Assembly: GCA_026391715.1 (NCBI GenBank)
Contig: JAPLDO010000018.1
Span: 1-36,935 of the forward strand
DNA: 36,935 nt
From: Bacteroidota bacterium
GTDB lineage: Bacteria; Bacteroidota; Bacteroidia; Bacteroidales; FEN-979
Direction of reading: 5' to 3'
Shown: in pieces, positions 1-7,570 of the stretch
How positions within the stretch are numbered: the first letter of the stretch is position 1
How the letters are laid out: each line of letters starts with the position of its first letter
Position numbers and translations under genes: made by a program
Notes under the pieces: model-generated
Seen by the model: the letters and a program-made list of their open reading frames with translations, nothing else
Told to the model about the DNA's origin: nothing
The model's database searches: none

Positions 1-2
1 GC

Positions 3-1559
3 TTCAGAAAACGCCTCGACGAAATAGTTGAACTTACCCGCGATTTCCGGGAGGTTGTGATTACCAGCCGCACCCAGTATTTCCCCGGACAGGAAAATCA
101 AGCCTACGAACTGAGAGTCCCGCGTTTCGACGAAAAAGGATTTCACACACTTGCCAAATTGTATCTTTCACCTTTCCACAGTAAAGAGGTAAACCGGTAT
201 TTGTGCAAAAAATATGGATACTTCGCCTTTTGGAACCGCAAAAAGAAACAGACGGCTCTGAGCATAGTCGAAAATTCCCCCAACCTGATGGTTCGCCCGA
301 TGTTATTAGCCTACATTGATTATCTCGTTGACAGCAAAAAAATTTTCGCCACAACCTATCAGATATACGAAACCCTCATTGAAAAATGGATTGATCGCGA
401 AGCCGTTAAAAGAAAATATGAAAGTACATCGCGGGAAAAATTTAAAAATGATCTCCATTCCTTTTCCAATTTTGTTGCTATCGAAATTTATAAGCAACAC
501 AAACAGACAGGAAATTTGAGTATCTCAAAGGAAATTGCAACCGGATTGGGTAAACAAGAAAACCTCAACTTAAAGGATTACGAAATAACCGGACAATCGC
601 TCCTCACCCGCGATATCAACCACAACTGGAAGTTCGCGCATAAATCAATACTCGAGTTTTTTCTTGCCAAACAGTATAATGTTAATATTGAGTTTGCGAA
701 AAACTTTGAATTTGCAGGAATGGATATGGCATGTAAATTTTTTGAAGAGGTTAGTAATTTCAAATTCCTTAGAGGCGGCATTTTCACCATGGGCAGCCCT
801 GAAAATGAAACAGACAGAAACAAAAATGAAACTCAGCATGATGTAAAACTTCGTGATTTTTTTATGTGCCGGTTTACAGTTACAGTTAAGGAATTTAAAA
901 CGTTTATTGATGAAACCAAGTATCAAACTGACGCCGAAAAGGGGGATGGTAGTTCCTTATGGAATGGTAAAGAATGGAAAATGGAAAAAGGTATAAACTG
1001 GCGTTATGATGTCTTTGGTAAAAAGAGAGAAGAAAACGAATACGATCATCCGGTCATTCATGTGAGCTGGAACGATGCAACAGCCTATTGCGAATGGTTT
1101 TCGGAAAAAACAGGAAAGAAATTCCGTCTGCCCACCGAAGCCGAATGGGAGTATGCCTGCCGTGCAGGAACACCTACGCCATTCAATACGGGAGATAACA
1201 TCACTACCGACCAGGCAAATTATAATGGAAATTATCCGTATAAAAAAAATAAGAAAGGCAAATATCGCGAAAATACAGTTGCTGTGGATAGTTTCGATCC
1301 CAATGGCTGGGGCTTGTACAACATGCATGGCAACGTTTGGGAATGTTGCGGCGACTGGTATGGCGAAAAGTATTATGACGAATGTCTCAAAGCAGGCGTG
1401 GTGGCGAATCCCTTGGGACCTTTGGATGGCTCGTACCGCGTTGTTCGCGGCGGCAGTTGGTACTACAGCGCCCGGCGCTGCCGCGCAGCTTGCCGTGGCA
1501 GCAACGCTCCCGGCAATCGCTACGACGTTATCGGTTTTCGGTTGGTTCTTATCTCATAG
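3..1559 (+). CDS. NACHT/STAND NTPase fused to FGE-sulfatase (SUMF1) domain, DGR-type variable protein, 5' partial
   Basis: The frame is open from the window edge, so the 5' end is missing. The first codons read RLDEIVELTRDF then VVITSRTQYFP, which resembles the Walker B/sensor region of a NACHT NTPase; the P-loop must lie upstream. FAHKSILEFFLAKQY (~nt 636-680) is the typical STAND winged-helix motif. From ~nt 760 an FGE/SUMF1 domain follows: LRGGIFTMGSPENE, HPVIHVSWNDATAYCEW, RLPTEAEWEYACRAGT, GWGLYNMHGNVWE, RVVRGGSW and a terminal IGFRLV. This C-type-lectin fold is a usual scaffold for DGR-diversified proteins. The C-terminus (nt 1437-1559) has the codon pattern of a variable repeat. Known family role: STAND NTPases sense ligands and signal, often in defence. 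Inference: the FGE tail is the diversified sensor. FGE enzymatic activity is not implied. Confidence 0.85.
   Translation, partial: FRKRLDEIVELTRDFREVVITSRTQYFPGQENQAYELRVPRFDEKGFHTLAKLYLSPFHSKEVNRYLCKKYGYFAFWNRKKKQTALSIVENSPNLMVRPMLLAYIDYLVDSKKIFATTYQIYETLIEKWIDREAVKRKYESTSREKFKNDLHSFSNFVAIEIYKQHKQTGNLSISKEIATGLGKQENLNLKDYEITGQSLLTRDINHNWKFAHKSILEFFLAKQYNVNIEFAKNFEFAGMDMACKFFEEVSNFKFLRGGIFTMGSPENETDRNKNETQHDVKLRDFFMCRFTVTVKEFKTFIDETKYQTDAEKGDGSSLWNGKEWKMEKGINWRYDVFGKKREENEYDHPVIHVSWNDATAYCEWFSEKTGKKFRLPTEAEWEYACRAGTPTPFNTGDNITTDQANYNGNYPYKKNKKGKYRENTVAVDSFDPNGWGLYNMHGNVWECCGDWYGEKYYDECLKAGVVANPLGPLDGSYRVVRGGSWYYSARRCRAACRGSNAPGNRYDVIGFRLVLIS
1437..1559 (+). other. Putative DGR variable repeat (VR) at the 3' end of the NACHT-FGE gene
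   Basis: Framework residues GGSW, AR, CRAA, CR, P, NR and IGFR are those conserved in FGE-type DGR targets. Between them, the usual Asn-rich template positions hold TAC TAC AGC (1461-1469), CGC (1476), TGC (1491), GGC AGC AAC GCT (1497-1508) and TAC GAC GTT (1521-1529). All twelve end in C or T, as expected if AAC/AAT template codons were changed only at their adenines. Adenine is scarce on the coding strand here. No matching template repeat is visible elsewhere in the window. Confidence 0.6.
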
Positions 1560-1844
1560 TTCAAAGTGGAAATCCATACCGGTTTTGAGCTAAAAAGAAA
1601 AAGGGGGGAAGTAAATTTTTATCGCTGAAGTGAGGAATGAGCCAGGCGAAGCGGGCGAATAACGAACTGAACAGATAAAAATTTGATGTGGAATAAGATT
1701 AACTGCGGCGCGAAGCGCCAAAAAATTTTTTGAAACCTGGAATTTGGAACATAGAACCTGGAATTTAATATCTGGAATTTTTAAAACTGTTCGATTTTAT
1801 TCCGGTTTGAGAATAGCCACAATAGATTGACATTACCTCGCCAA
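1560..1844. other. Intergenic region downstream of the putative VR with inverted repeats
   Basis: No convincing gene is present. Visible structure: an 11-bp perfect inverted repeat AAATTTTTATC (1613-1623) / GATAAAAATTT (1674-1684) enclosing 50 nt; a short GC hairpin GGCGC-GAA-GCGCC (1707-1719) followed by A6T6, possibly a weak terminator; and three degenerate copies of (a)cctggaattt between 1735 and 1783. Confidence 0.5.
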
Positions 1845-2138
1845 TCATCCATTTTCCGGTATTAACCCGTGATTTTTGAGGATTTCATTTACTTCATCCG
1901 GTTTTATTTGCGCCATTTTTGATAAAATCTCAATAGAGATTCCTGCTTTGAAGCCATTAACAATCATAAGCTCGACGCCTTCAATCTTTCCTTCAATCTT
2001 TCCTTCAATCTTACCTTTAACAATTCCTTTAACAATTCCTTCTTCGCGCCCTTCTTCTTTCGCAGTGTTTATGGCATCCCGGTCTCTCGCGGTGTTAATT
2101 AAAAATTTGTCATACACTTTTCGTTCCTGCTCGCTCAT
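1845..2138 (-). CDS. Possible internal translation product (RpnS-like intragenic antitoxin)
   Basis: ATG at codon 222 of the Rpn gene (2136-2138) would give a 97-residue product starting MSEQERKVYDKF and containing all the tetrapeptide repeats. It lies just downstream of the nuclease domain, as expected for the separately translated C-terminal antitoxin known in Rpn systems. No Shine-Dalgarno stands out, which is uninformative in Bacteroidota. Translation is inferred, not shown. Confidence 0.3.
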   Translation of the reverse strand: MSEQERKVYDKFLINTARDRDAINTAKEEGREEGIVKGIVKGKIEGKIEGKIEGVELMIVNGFKAGISIEILSKMAQIKPDEVNEILKNHGLIPENG

Positions 2139-2801
2139 GTTTATTTCCGCAAGTTTTTTTTCGGCTTTATCTATGTTTTTCGACTTTGAACCTTCGGCAA
2201 CTTCGTTGTTTTTGAAAATGTAAATCCATTCGTCAATTTTTCTTTGTATGATATTCTTGTACCGCTCAACGGTAATCAGGTAATATTCGGGAAAGATGTT
2301 TTTTTCCACAAATTTGTATTTTGGTTCAAGACTTCCCAGTAACTCAACCCGCTTCTTTACAATAAGTTTACTGTGGGTATTGATCCCAAAAAAATCATTG
2401 GTTCCATAATAAAGATAGTCATCGCCGAAACCCAGATTAAAATACATGATGCTGATCGAAATCACCTTGCTGATATTGCGAAAATCATCGCCTAACTTCT
2501 GATGCTCAACAATAATCTTCGAGGCGCTGTACAACAAACTTTCTAGATAGTCGGTTTCTCTGGTATTTTGAATCTCGATATATATTTTCCGGTTTTCCGA
2601 ATCCTGTACCAACAGGTCAACACGGTTGTATTTATCTTCCTCTCCTCCCTGATTAGTTTCACTTTCGATGATGTTCAGTATTTTGATATTGTCATCTTCA
2701 AGCAAAGCGCCTAAAAAACCTTCCAGAACATCGAAATTGGTTTTGTCGCGAAGTATCGTTTTCATCGCCCAATCGAAACGGATTAACTTATTTTTGCTCA
2801 T
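1845..2801 (-). CDS. Rpn family recombination-promoting nuclease / PDDEXK-type putative transposase
   Basis: The 318-residue product starts MSKNKLIRFDWAMKTILRDK, the typical opening of the PD-(D/E)XK nuclease (Rpn/'transposase_31-like') family. The catalytic core is visible as VDLLV (D62) and YIEIQ (E76, Q78). The C-terminal part (from ~residue 210) is charged and contains glycine every fourth residue from G251 to G275, encoded by IVKG x2 and KIEG x3. Known family role: DNA cleavage that promotes RecA-independent recombination. Several Rpn proteins are antiphage toxins restrained by their own separately translated C-terminal piece. A -7-like promoter element lies 21 nt upstream (2823-2830). 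The next gene on this strand is kamA-like, with a different apparent role. No frameshift or truncation is seen. Confidence 0.85.
   Translation of the reverse strand: MSKNKLIRFDWAMKTILRDKTNFDVLEGFLGALLEDDNIKILNIIESETNQGGEEDKYNRVDLLVQDSENRKIYIEIQNTRETDYLESLLYSASKIIVEHQKLGDDFRNISKVISISIMYFNLGFGDDYLYYGTNDFFGINTHSKLIVKKRVELLGSLEPKYKFVEKNIFPEYYLITVERYKNIIQRKIDEWIYIFKNNEVAEGSKSKNIDKAEKKLAEINMSEQERKVYDKFLINTARDRDAINTAKEEGREEGIVKGIVKGKIEGKIEGKIEGVELMIVNGFKAGISIEILSKMAQIKPDEVNEILKNHGLIPENG
1978..2037 (-). repeat. 12-nt in-frame tandem repeats in the rpn gene
   Basis: On the + strand three near-identical units CCTTCAATCTTT/A (1978-2013) are followed by two units CCTTTAACAATT (2014-2037). They encode KIEG x3 and IVKG x2. 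Gain or loss of a unit keeps frame and would change only helix length. Confidence 0.9.
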
Positions 2802-2822
2802 ATTCCGAAGAATTTATTGATG

Positions 2823-2830
2823 CAAATTTA
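2823..2830 (-). promoter_or_regulatory. Bacteroidota -7-like element for the rpn gene
   Basis: The minus strand reads TAAATTTG, matching TAnnTTTG, 21 nt before the ATG at 2801. No clear -33 TTTG is present. Confidence 0.4.
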
Positions 2831-2936
2831 CAGCTTATTGATGGGTATTATACTCTGAAAATGGGTTAAACCGACCGTTTAAAATTTCAGGTTTCAAATT
2901 CCAAGACCCATTAGCAAATGGAAAACGAGAAAGTCA

Positions 2937-4205
2937 TTAAGTAAAATCGGGATATCTGAAAACCTTGTTTTCATAATTTCGCAGCAATAGAGAATCGTTT
3001 TCCCTGCCAACCTTATAGTCGGGGAGGAGAGGAATTTTTCCGCCGCCGCCCGGCGCATCCACCACATAAGTAGGAACCGCATAGCCGCTCGTATGCCCGC
3101 GTAACCCTTCGATAATCTCAATGCCCTTTTCCACCGACGTGCGAAAATGTCCGGTGCCAACAACAGGATCGCATTGATAAAGGTAATATGGGCGAACTCT
3201 GATTCTAAGCAGGCTATGCATCAGCTTTTTCATCACAGCCACATCATCGTTGACGCCTTTAAGCAACACCGTCTGACTTCCAAGTGGAATTCCGGCATTC
3301 GCCAGTTTCTCACATGCAGACTGAACTTCCGTAGTGATTTCATCGGCATGAGTAAAATGGATGCTCATGTATAGCGGATGGTACTTTTTCAACATTGTCA
3401 CCAGTGGTAGCGTAATTCGCTGTGGGAGAACAACGGGAATTTTTGTGCCGATTCGTATAATCTCAACATGCGGAATATTTCTTAATCGCGAGAGCAGATA
3501 TTCAATTTGAAGGTCAGGCATGGTTAGTGGATCTCCACCCGAAACCAATACATCCCTCACCTCATTATGCTCTTCAATATACTTCAGACCAACTTCCCAT
3601 GCCTTAACGCCAATATGACATTTGTCCTTAGCCACCATTCTGGTGCGTGTGCAATAGCGGCAATAGGTTGAGCAAAATCCGGTAACAAGAAACAGAACCC
3701 TGTCGGGATAACGATGAACAATATTCGGAACCGGACTGTCATGTTCCTCAGATAACGGATCGGCATCCTCGCCGGGATGGAGCAGAAATTCATCGAACAA
3801 AGGAACCACGCTTTTCCTTAAAGCCTGTTCGGGATTATCAGGATCAAGCAGACTAAGGTAATATGGAGAAATCCGGATCGGGAGCGACTGACCGTTATGT
3901 CCGGCGGGTTTCACCTCATTGTCAGATAATTTAATAAAGTGGGAGAGTTTTTCAATGGATCGTACACTGTTTTTGATTTGCCATTGCCAGTTGTTCCAGT
4001 CTTGACTGGATGCTTCCGGGTAAAATGTCTTCAGAAATTCAAGCGAACGGCAGCTTAATGCAGGTTTTTCCTGATCAATGTTCGTTTTGAAATATTCAGC
4101 TAACAGGGTTGTTTCTTCTTTGGAGGTGCGTTGACCTGGAGGTTCTTCCTCGTCCACAAATTCAATGTGGGGAATGATCATTTTTTCGGTGGGATTCTTT
4201 TCCAT
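2937..4205 (-). CDS. kamA: KamA family radical SAM protein, lysine 2,3-aminomutase-like
   Basis: The protein has 422 residues, close to the family size (~416). The radical SAM cluster motif is C178-x3-C182-x2-C185, followed by T-R187. Residues matching the lysine-binding aspartates of clostridial lysine 2,3-aminomutase are present: D346 in YLYQCD and D383 in VVDAPGGGGK. The PLP lysine is K390. The spacings of 37 and 44 residues equal those of the characterised enzyme (D293, D330, K337), which favours lysine over glutamate as substrate. The reaction would be L-lysine to L-beta-lysine using SAM, a [4Fe-4S] cluster and PLP. None of the usual partners (kamDE, kce/kdd, or the beta-lysine acetyltransferase ablB) is nearby, so the pathway is unclear. 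It is preceded by a 208-nt gap shared with the divergent hydrolase. Confidence 0.85.
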   Translation of the reverse strand: MEKNPTEKMIIPHIEFVDEEEPPGQRTSKEETTLLAEYFKTNIDQEKPALSCRSLEFLKTFYPEASSQDWNNWQWQIKNSVRSIEKLSHFIKLSDNEVKPAGHNGQSLPIRISPYYLSLLDPDNPEQALRKSVVPLFDEFLLHPGEDADPLSEEHDSPVPNIVHRYPDRVLFLVTGFCSTYCRYCTRTRMVAKDKCHIGVKAWEVGLKYIEEHNEVRDVLVSGGDPLTMPDLQIEYLLSRLRNIPHVEIIRIGTKIPVVLPQRITLPLVTMLKKYHPLYMSIHFTHADEITTEVQSACEKLANAGIPLGSQTVLLKGVNDDVAVMKKLMHSLLRIRVRPYYLYQCDPVVGTGHFRTSVEKGIEIIEGLRGHTSGYAVPTYVVDAPGGGGKIPLLPDYKVGRENDSLLLRNYENKVFRYPDFT

Positions 4206-4352
4206 TTGAGCTTTTTCGCTTTCTGAGTAATTGTCAAAGTTTGTTAAAGAAATAAAATTAATCTAACTATTTAATATTCTGGTTTTTAAACAATGTTTGA
4301 TTTAACAGGATCATCACTGAAAATCAGGGTGCAAATAAGGTGACTTTTTATG

Positions 4353-4360
4353 TATTTTTG
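4353..4360 (+). promoter_or_regulatory. -7-like promoter element for the alpha/beta hydrolase
   Basis: TATTTTTG matches TAnnTTTG and lies 53 nt before the start at 4414, within the divergent gap 4206-4413. No clear -33 element is seen. Confidence 0.35.
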
Positions 4361-4413
4361 ACATTCTTACGCAATTATTTTTCAACAAAATATTGTTAAT
4401 AACGTAAACCTTT

Positions 4414-5184
4414 ATGAAGTTATTTTATCGTCAGTTCGGCATTGGGCAGCCGGTCATTATTTTGCATGGACTTTTCGGCGTTTCTGATAACTGGGTGGCG
4501 TTTGGCCGTCGCATTTCAGAGCATTTCGCGGTGTATATTCTCGACCTTCGCAATCATGGGCAATCCCCTCACAGTGGAGTCTTTGATTTTCCTGCGCTTT
4601 GTGACGATCTGCTTGAATTGATTGAAGATCATCGTCTCGCGGATATTTTTTTAATCGGACATTCTCTTGGAGGAAAGATTGCGATGTTTTTCGCACTGCA
4701 ACATCCCGAACTTGTTCAAAAACTAATAGTAGTAGATATTTCATTACGGAAATCACCTCCCGACCGCGAACATCAGCTCCTGTTGAACGCGATGATGTCG
4801 GTGGATTTTACCGTCGCCCGTTCCAGAAGCGATGTTGAAAAGCAGTTGAGCAAACAGGTTAAAAGTTTGAAACTTCGTCAGTTTTTATTGAAGAATGTTT
4901 ACTGGCTCGACCGGAATACGCTTGATTGGCGTATCAATTTGAAAGCAATTAATGAAAATTTGTTATCAGTTTTTGAAGGAGTTAGTCAAGCCGGGATATT
5001 CGGGGCGCCTGCTCTGTTTATCAGGGGTGGTTTGTCTGATTATATTACCGATTCCGATATTCCTGACCTGAAAACAAAATTCCCCGGAGCTGAGGTGAAA
5101 ACCATTGCGAATGCGTCGCACTGGGTTCACGCTGATGCGCCCGGGGAATTTTATGAGGTTGTTAAAACCTTTTTCGATAGATGA
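4414..5184 (+). CDS. Alpha/beta hydrolase, YbfF-like esterase
   Basis: The product has 256 residues with the compact alpha/beta hydrolase layout. It shows an oxyanion-hole HGLFG (residues 18-22), the nucleophile elbow GHSLGG with S84, and a catalytic histidine H236 in SHWVHADAP. The acid is probably the Asp in RGGLSDYI near residue 208. HGLFGVSDNW and the SHWVHADAP ending are characteristic of the YbfF acyl-CoA/ester hydrolase group. It has no signal peptide, so it is cytoplasmic. The substrate cannot be read from sequence. Its stop codon directly abuts that of the convergent gene: TGATCA gives TGA on both strands. Confidence 0.85.
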   Translation: MKLFYRQFGIGQPVIILHGLFGVSDNWVAFGRRISEHFAVYILDLRNHGQSPHSGVFDFPALCDDLLELIEDHRLADIFLIGHSLGGKIAMFFALQHPELVQKLIVVDISLRKSPPDREHQLLLNAMMSVDFTVARSRSDVEKQLSKQVKSLKLRQFLLKNVYWLDRNTLDWRINLKAINENLLSVFEGVSQAGIFGAPALFIRGGLSDYITDSDIPDLKTKFPGAEVKTIANASHWVHADAPGEFYEVVKTFFDR

Positions 5185-6120
5185 TCAATATCGCGTAATC
5201 TCAATTTTTGAAACCGCAGTCTTTACAGTCAGCATTACCTTATTCTTAGCGCTGGTAAAATTGGCGGTTTGATAAATACCATTCCCGGTTTTTGTAAAAC
5301 CTTCGAATTCCTTACTGATCATAAAAGATTCCGATGTAATCTGGCAGGCTGATTCTTTCGGAACCTCCACCTTTATTGACGATGCGCCGGCATTAAAGGT
5401 CATTACCGTAAGCTGACTTTTATTTCCTATTTTAATATCAAGGGCAGAGGCGCCCGCGTCAATCGTAGTAGTGTCAATTTTATAATCTCTCAAATCCATT
5501 GTGATCTCAGCGGCGCCGATATCGAAATCAAGATTCCATGATGGTTTGTCGTTGAGCTTAATATCAACCTTGTTATCGCTAACGGAATGACGGATGGCTG
5601 ATTTTTCAAGCGATAGCGTAATCTCTTTGCGACCGTTATTATCGTTTGTGGTAATTGAATAGTTACCGATATCTCCGGTTTTGTTGAATGAGAGAAAGTC
5701 GGAGGTAATGCCCTGAAGATTAAAATTTCCCGCTGCCGCATCTAATTTCAATAAGCCTTTCCCGGTCAGCGTATCATACGGAACACTCAGATTTTGAGGC
5801 TGGTAATTGTATGTGGTAGTATCATCTTCTTCGTCCCAGTCGCTGTTATTGAAACCTCTGAAATGGTTAAAATGTTTCCAGGATGAGTTTTCAGATATCC
5901 TGTTGAAGAATATCACGGTAAGGGCGAGAACAGCTACGAGCGCAATAATTTTAATGCAATCCTTTATCGGAAGGATTGAAATTCCCCAGAGTATCAGGAT
6001 GAGGGGCCACAGGCTCCAGATTGCCATAAAACCGAAGTCGAGTACTCCAAAATTATTCAACATAAACAGAACCCCAATCGCGATCAGGAGAATTGCCCAG
6101 AAAACATGACGATATTTCAT
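5185..6120 (-). CDS. LiaF-like membrane protein (TM region plus C-terminal LiaF/adhesin-like domain)
   Basis: The 311-residue protein has an N-terminal block of about four hydrophobic segments in the first ~75 residues (WAILLIAIGVLFMLNNFGVL, WSLWPLILILWGISILP, IIALVAVLALTVIFF), matching the LiaI/LiaF-like TM region. From ~residue 120 there is a beta-rich domain (TLTGKGLLKLDAAAG, IDAGASALDIKIGNKSQLTV, VEVPKESACQI) like the LiaF C-terminal domain, a right-handed beta-helix type fold. Known role: LiaF relatives sense or modulate cell-envelope stress. It lies 12 nt downstream of a PspC-domain gene on the same strand, so the two are probably one operon. The exact signal is unknown. Confidence 0.75.
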   Translation of the reverse strand: MKYRHVFWAILLIAIGVLFMLNNFGVLDFGFMAIWSLWPLILILWGISILPIKDCIKIIALVAVLALTVIFFNRISENSSWKHFNHFRGFNNSDWDEEDDTTTYNYQPQNLSVPYDTLTGKGLLKLDAAAGNFNLQGITSDFLSFNKTGDIGNYSITTNDNNGRKEITLSLEKSAIRHSVSDNKVDIKLNDKPSWNLDFDIGAAEITMDLRDYKIDTTTIDAGASALDIKIGNKSQLTVMTFNAGASSIKVEVPKESACQITSESFMISKEFEGFTKTGNGIYQTANFTSAKNKVMLTVKTAVSKIEITRY

Positions 6121-6132
6121 TGGTTTGGATTT

Positions 6133-6639
6133 TTAAAACTTGTTATTATTCTGATTTCTTTTAGTTATAGTGTTGATAAGTAGTCCTACGCCAACCACAA
6201 TTAAAATTACAGGCCACAAATCCCCGAAATTAACCTGCGGGATCATTTCGTCGGCAAGAAACAGGCAGCCCACGGTAATCAATACCAAACCGCCAATAAA
6301 ACTGCCTCTTTTCCGCTTAATGGTTTTTGTTGCCGGAGGAGCGCTAATTGGCGGCGTTTTGGAGAATGGTTCTTCATTCAGTGGTTCAGACGCTGGTTGA
6401 TCAGGTTGATGGAAGTCAGTGTTTGGTTGGTTCATCGCAGGTTGAATGGTAAATGGTTGTTCTGGAGTTACAATCCAGAGTACGATGTAAATAAGCGCTC
6501 CTCCACCCCCGGCAAGGGTGAGAACTACGAAAATCAGGCGGATAAAAAGAGGATCTATCTCAAAATATTCAGCCAGTCCGCCAGAAACGCCGGCAAATTT
6601 CCGGTCAGTGATACTTCGATAAAGTCGTTTAGGTTCCAT
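6133..6639 (-). CDS. PspC domain protein
   Basis: The protein has 168 residues. Residues 1-62 form a classic PspC domain: RLYRSITDRKFAGVSGGLAEYF, DPLFIRLIFVVL, then a glycine-rich TM segment and YIVLWIVTPE. A Pro/Thr-rich linker (~63-110) leads to two further hydrophobic segments (GSFIGGLVLITVGCLFL and LWPVILIVVGVGLLINT) resembling the LiaI/LiaF-like TM unit. PspC proteins are inner-membrane components of envelope-stress responses. The gene is first in a two-gene unit with the LiaF-like protein downstream, and both carry the same type of TM unit. No dedicated sigma factor or PspA is adjacent. Confidence 0.85.
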   Translation of the reverse strand: MEPKRLYRSITDRKFAGVSGGLAEYFEIDPLFIRLIFVVLTLAGGGGALIYIVLWIVTPEQPFTIQPAMNQPNTDFHQPDQPASEPLNEEPFSKTPPISAPPATKTIKRKRGSFIGGLVLITVGCLFLADEMIPQVNFGDLWPVILIVVGVGLLINTITKRNQNNNKF

Positions 6640-6714
6640 TGTATATAATATTGGTGAGTTATGCCGGTTTAGACGGAATTACAATGGAAAGGTTACAATA
6701 TCCGGATGACTGAA

Positions 6715-7551
6715 CTATTCTGCCAGTTCCTTCTGCTTTTTCCGGTACATGCGCGATGAGATTAAAAGACTCATCTCAAATAAAGCATACAACGGCAATG
6801 CAACCACAACCTGGCTGAAGATGTCCGGGCTTGGGGTTATGATTCCGGCAATTATCAGGATTGCGATAACGGTATGTTTCCGGTACTTTTTTAGATATTT
6901 GGGGGTAATTATTCCAATCTTCGTCAGAAATAATACCAATACGGGAAGTTCAAAAAGGAGTCCCATCAGAAGGGTCATCATTGAGATCGAACTTACATAA
7001 GAGGTCAGCGAAATCTGGTTTGCAACGTCCGCGCTAACCACGTAACCGCCCAGAAAGTTGATCATCAGTGGAGCGACAACGAAATAGCTGAAAAGAACTC
7101 CGGTTAAAAATAAAATTGTTGTGATAGCCACTATGCCGCGTGAACTACCAATCTCCTGTTCTGTCAGTCCGGGCTTAATAAACCGCCACAGTTCCCATAA
7201 AACATAAGGCAGTGACAGTATTAACCCTGCAATAAGGGAGATGTTCATGTGCGATGTAAACTGACCGGCAAGGTTGATGTTTATCAGGTTAAACTTTGAA
7301 GGATCAACACATAACGAAGGCGTTGAAAGCCATTCGCCAAGTCGGCATAAAAGCTGATAGGTTATAAAAGATTTTGATTTTGGCGCAAGGATGATATCGT
7401 CAAAAAGAATTTCTTTGAACGAAAAAGCAAGAATAGATGTTAAAACGATGGCAATCAGAATCCGCCATAATGTCCCGCGAAGTTCATCGAGATGATCCCA
7501 GAATGTCATTTCACGTGGCTCTGATACATCTTTTTCTGCTTTATGTTTCAT
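6715..7551 (-). CDS. tatC: Sec-independent (twin-arginine) translocase subunit TatC
   Basis: The 278-residue protein begins its conserved part with EMTFWDHLDELRGTLWRILIA, the diagnostic cytoplasmic N-terminus of TatC. Six hydrophobic segments follow, with the conserved FIKPGLTEQEIG loop, FLTGVLFSYFVV, and VVALPLYALFEMSLLIS at the end. Role: the receptor core of the inner-membrane Tat translocon that recognises twin-arginine signal peptides on folded cargo. It stands alone; a tatA-like gene is 4 kb away on the same strand (11492-11719). Its length slightly exceeds E. coli TatC (258) because of an insert between TM1 and TM2, residues ~55-75. A -7-like element lies upstream at 7571-7578. Confidence 0.95.
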   Translation of the reverse strand: MKHKAEKDVSEPREMTFWDHLDELRGTLWRILIAIVLTSILAFSFKEILFDDIILAPKSKSFITYQLLCRLGEWLSTPSLCVDPSKFNLININLAGQFTSHMNISLIAGLILSLPYVLWELWRFIKPGLTEQEIGSSRGIVAITTILFLTGVLFSYFVVAPLMINFLGGYVVSADVANQISLTSYVSSISMMTLLMGLLFELPVLVLFLTKIGIITPKYLKKYRKHTVIAILIIAGIITPSPDIFSQVVVALPLYALFEMSLLISSRMYRKKQKELAE

Positions 7552-7570
7552 TATGAATGGTTATCGCCGG

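Noticed and set aside
61-354. Minus-strand open frame at the window edge
   Set aside because: Lies opposite a clearly conserved NACHT gene; no recognisable motifs.
1075-1593. 172-residue + strand frame overlapping the FGE domain
   Set aside because: It is a shadow in another frame of the NACHT-FGE gene; low-complexity Ala-rich translation with no family features.
1560-2801. Template repeat or reverse transcriptase of a DGR next to the VR
   Set aside because: I compared the downstream region by eye. No AAC-rich copy of 1437-1559 and no RT-like frame is present; the next gene is an Rpn nuclease.
2894-3163. 89-residue minus-strand frame overlapping the end of the aminomutase gene
   Set aside because: It overlaps conserved kamA coding sequence in another frame and has no family features.
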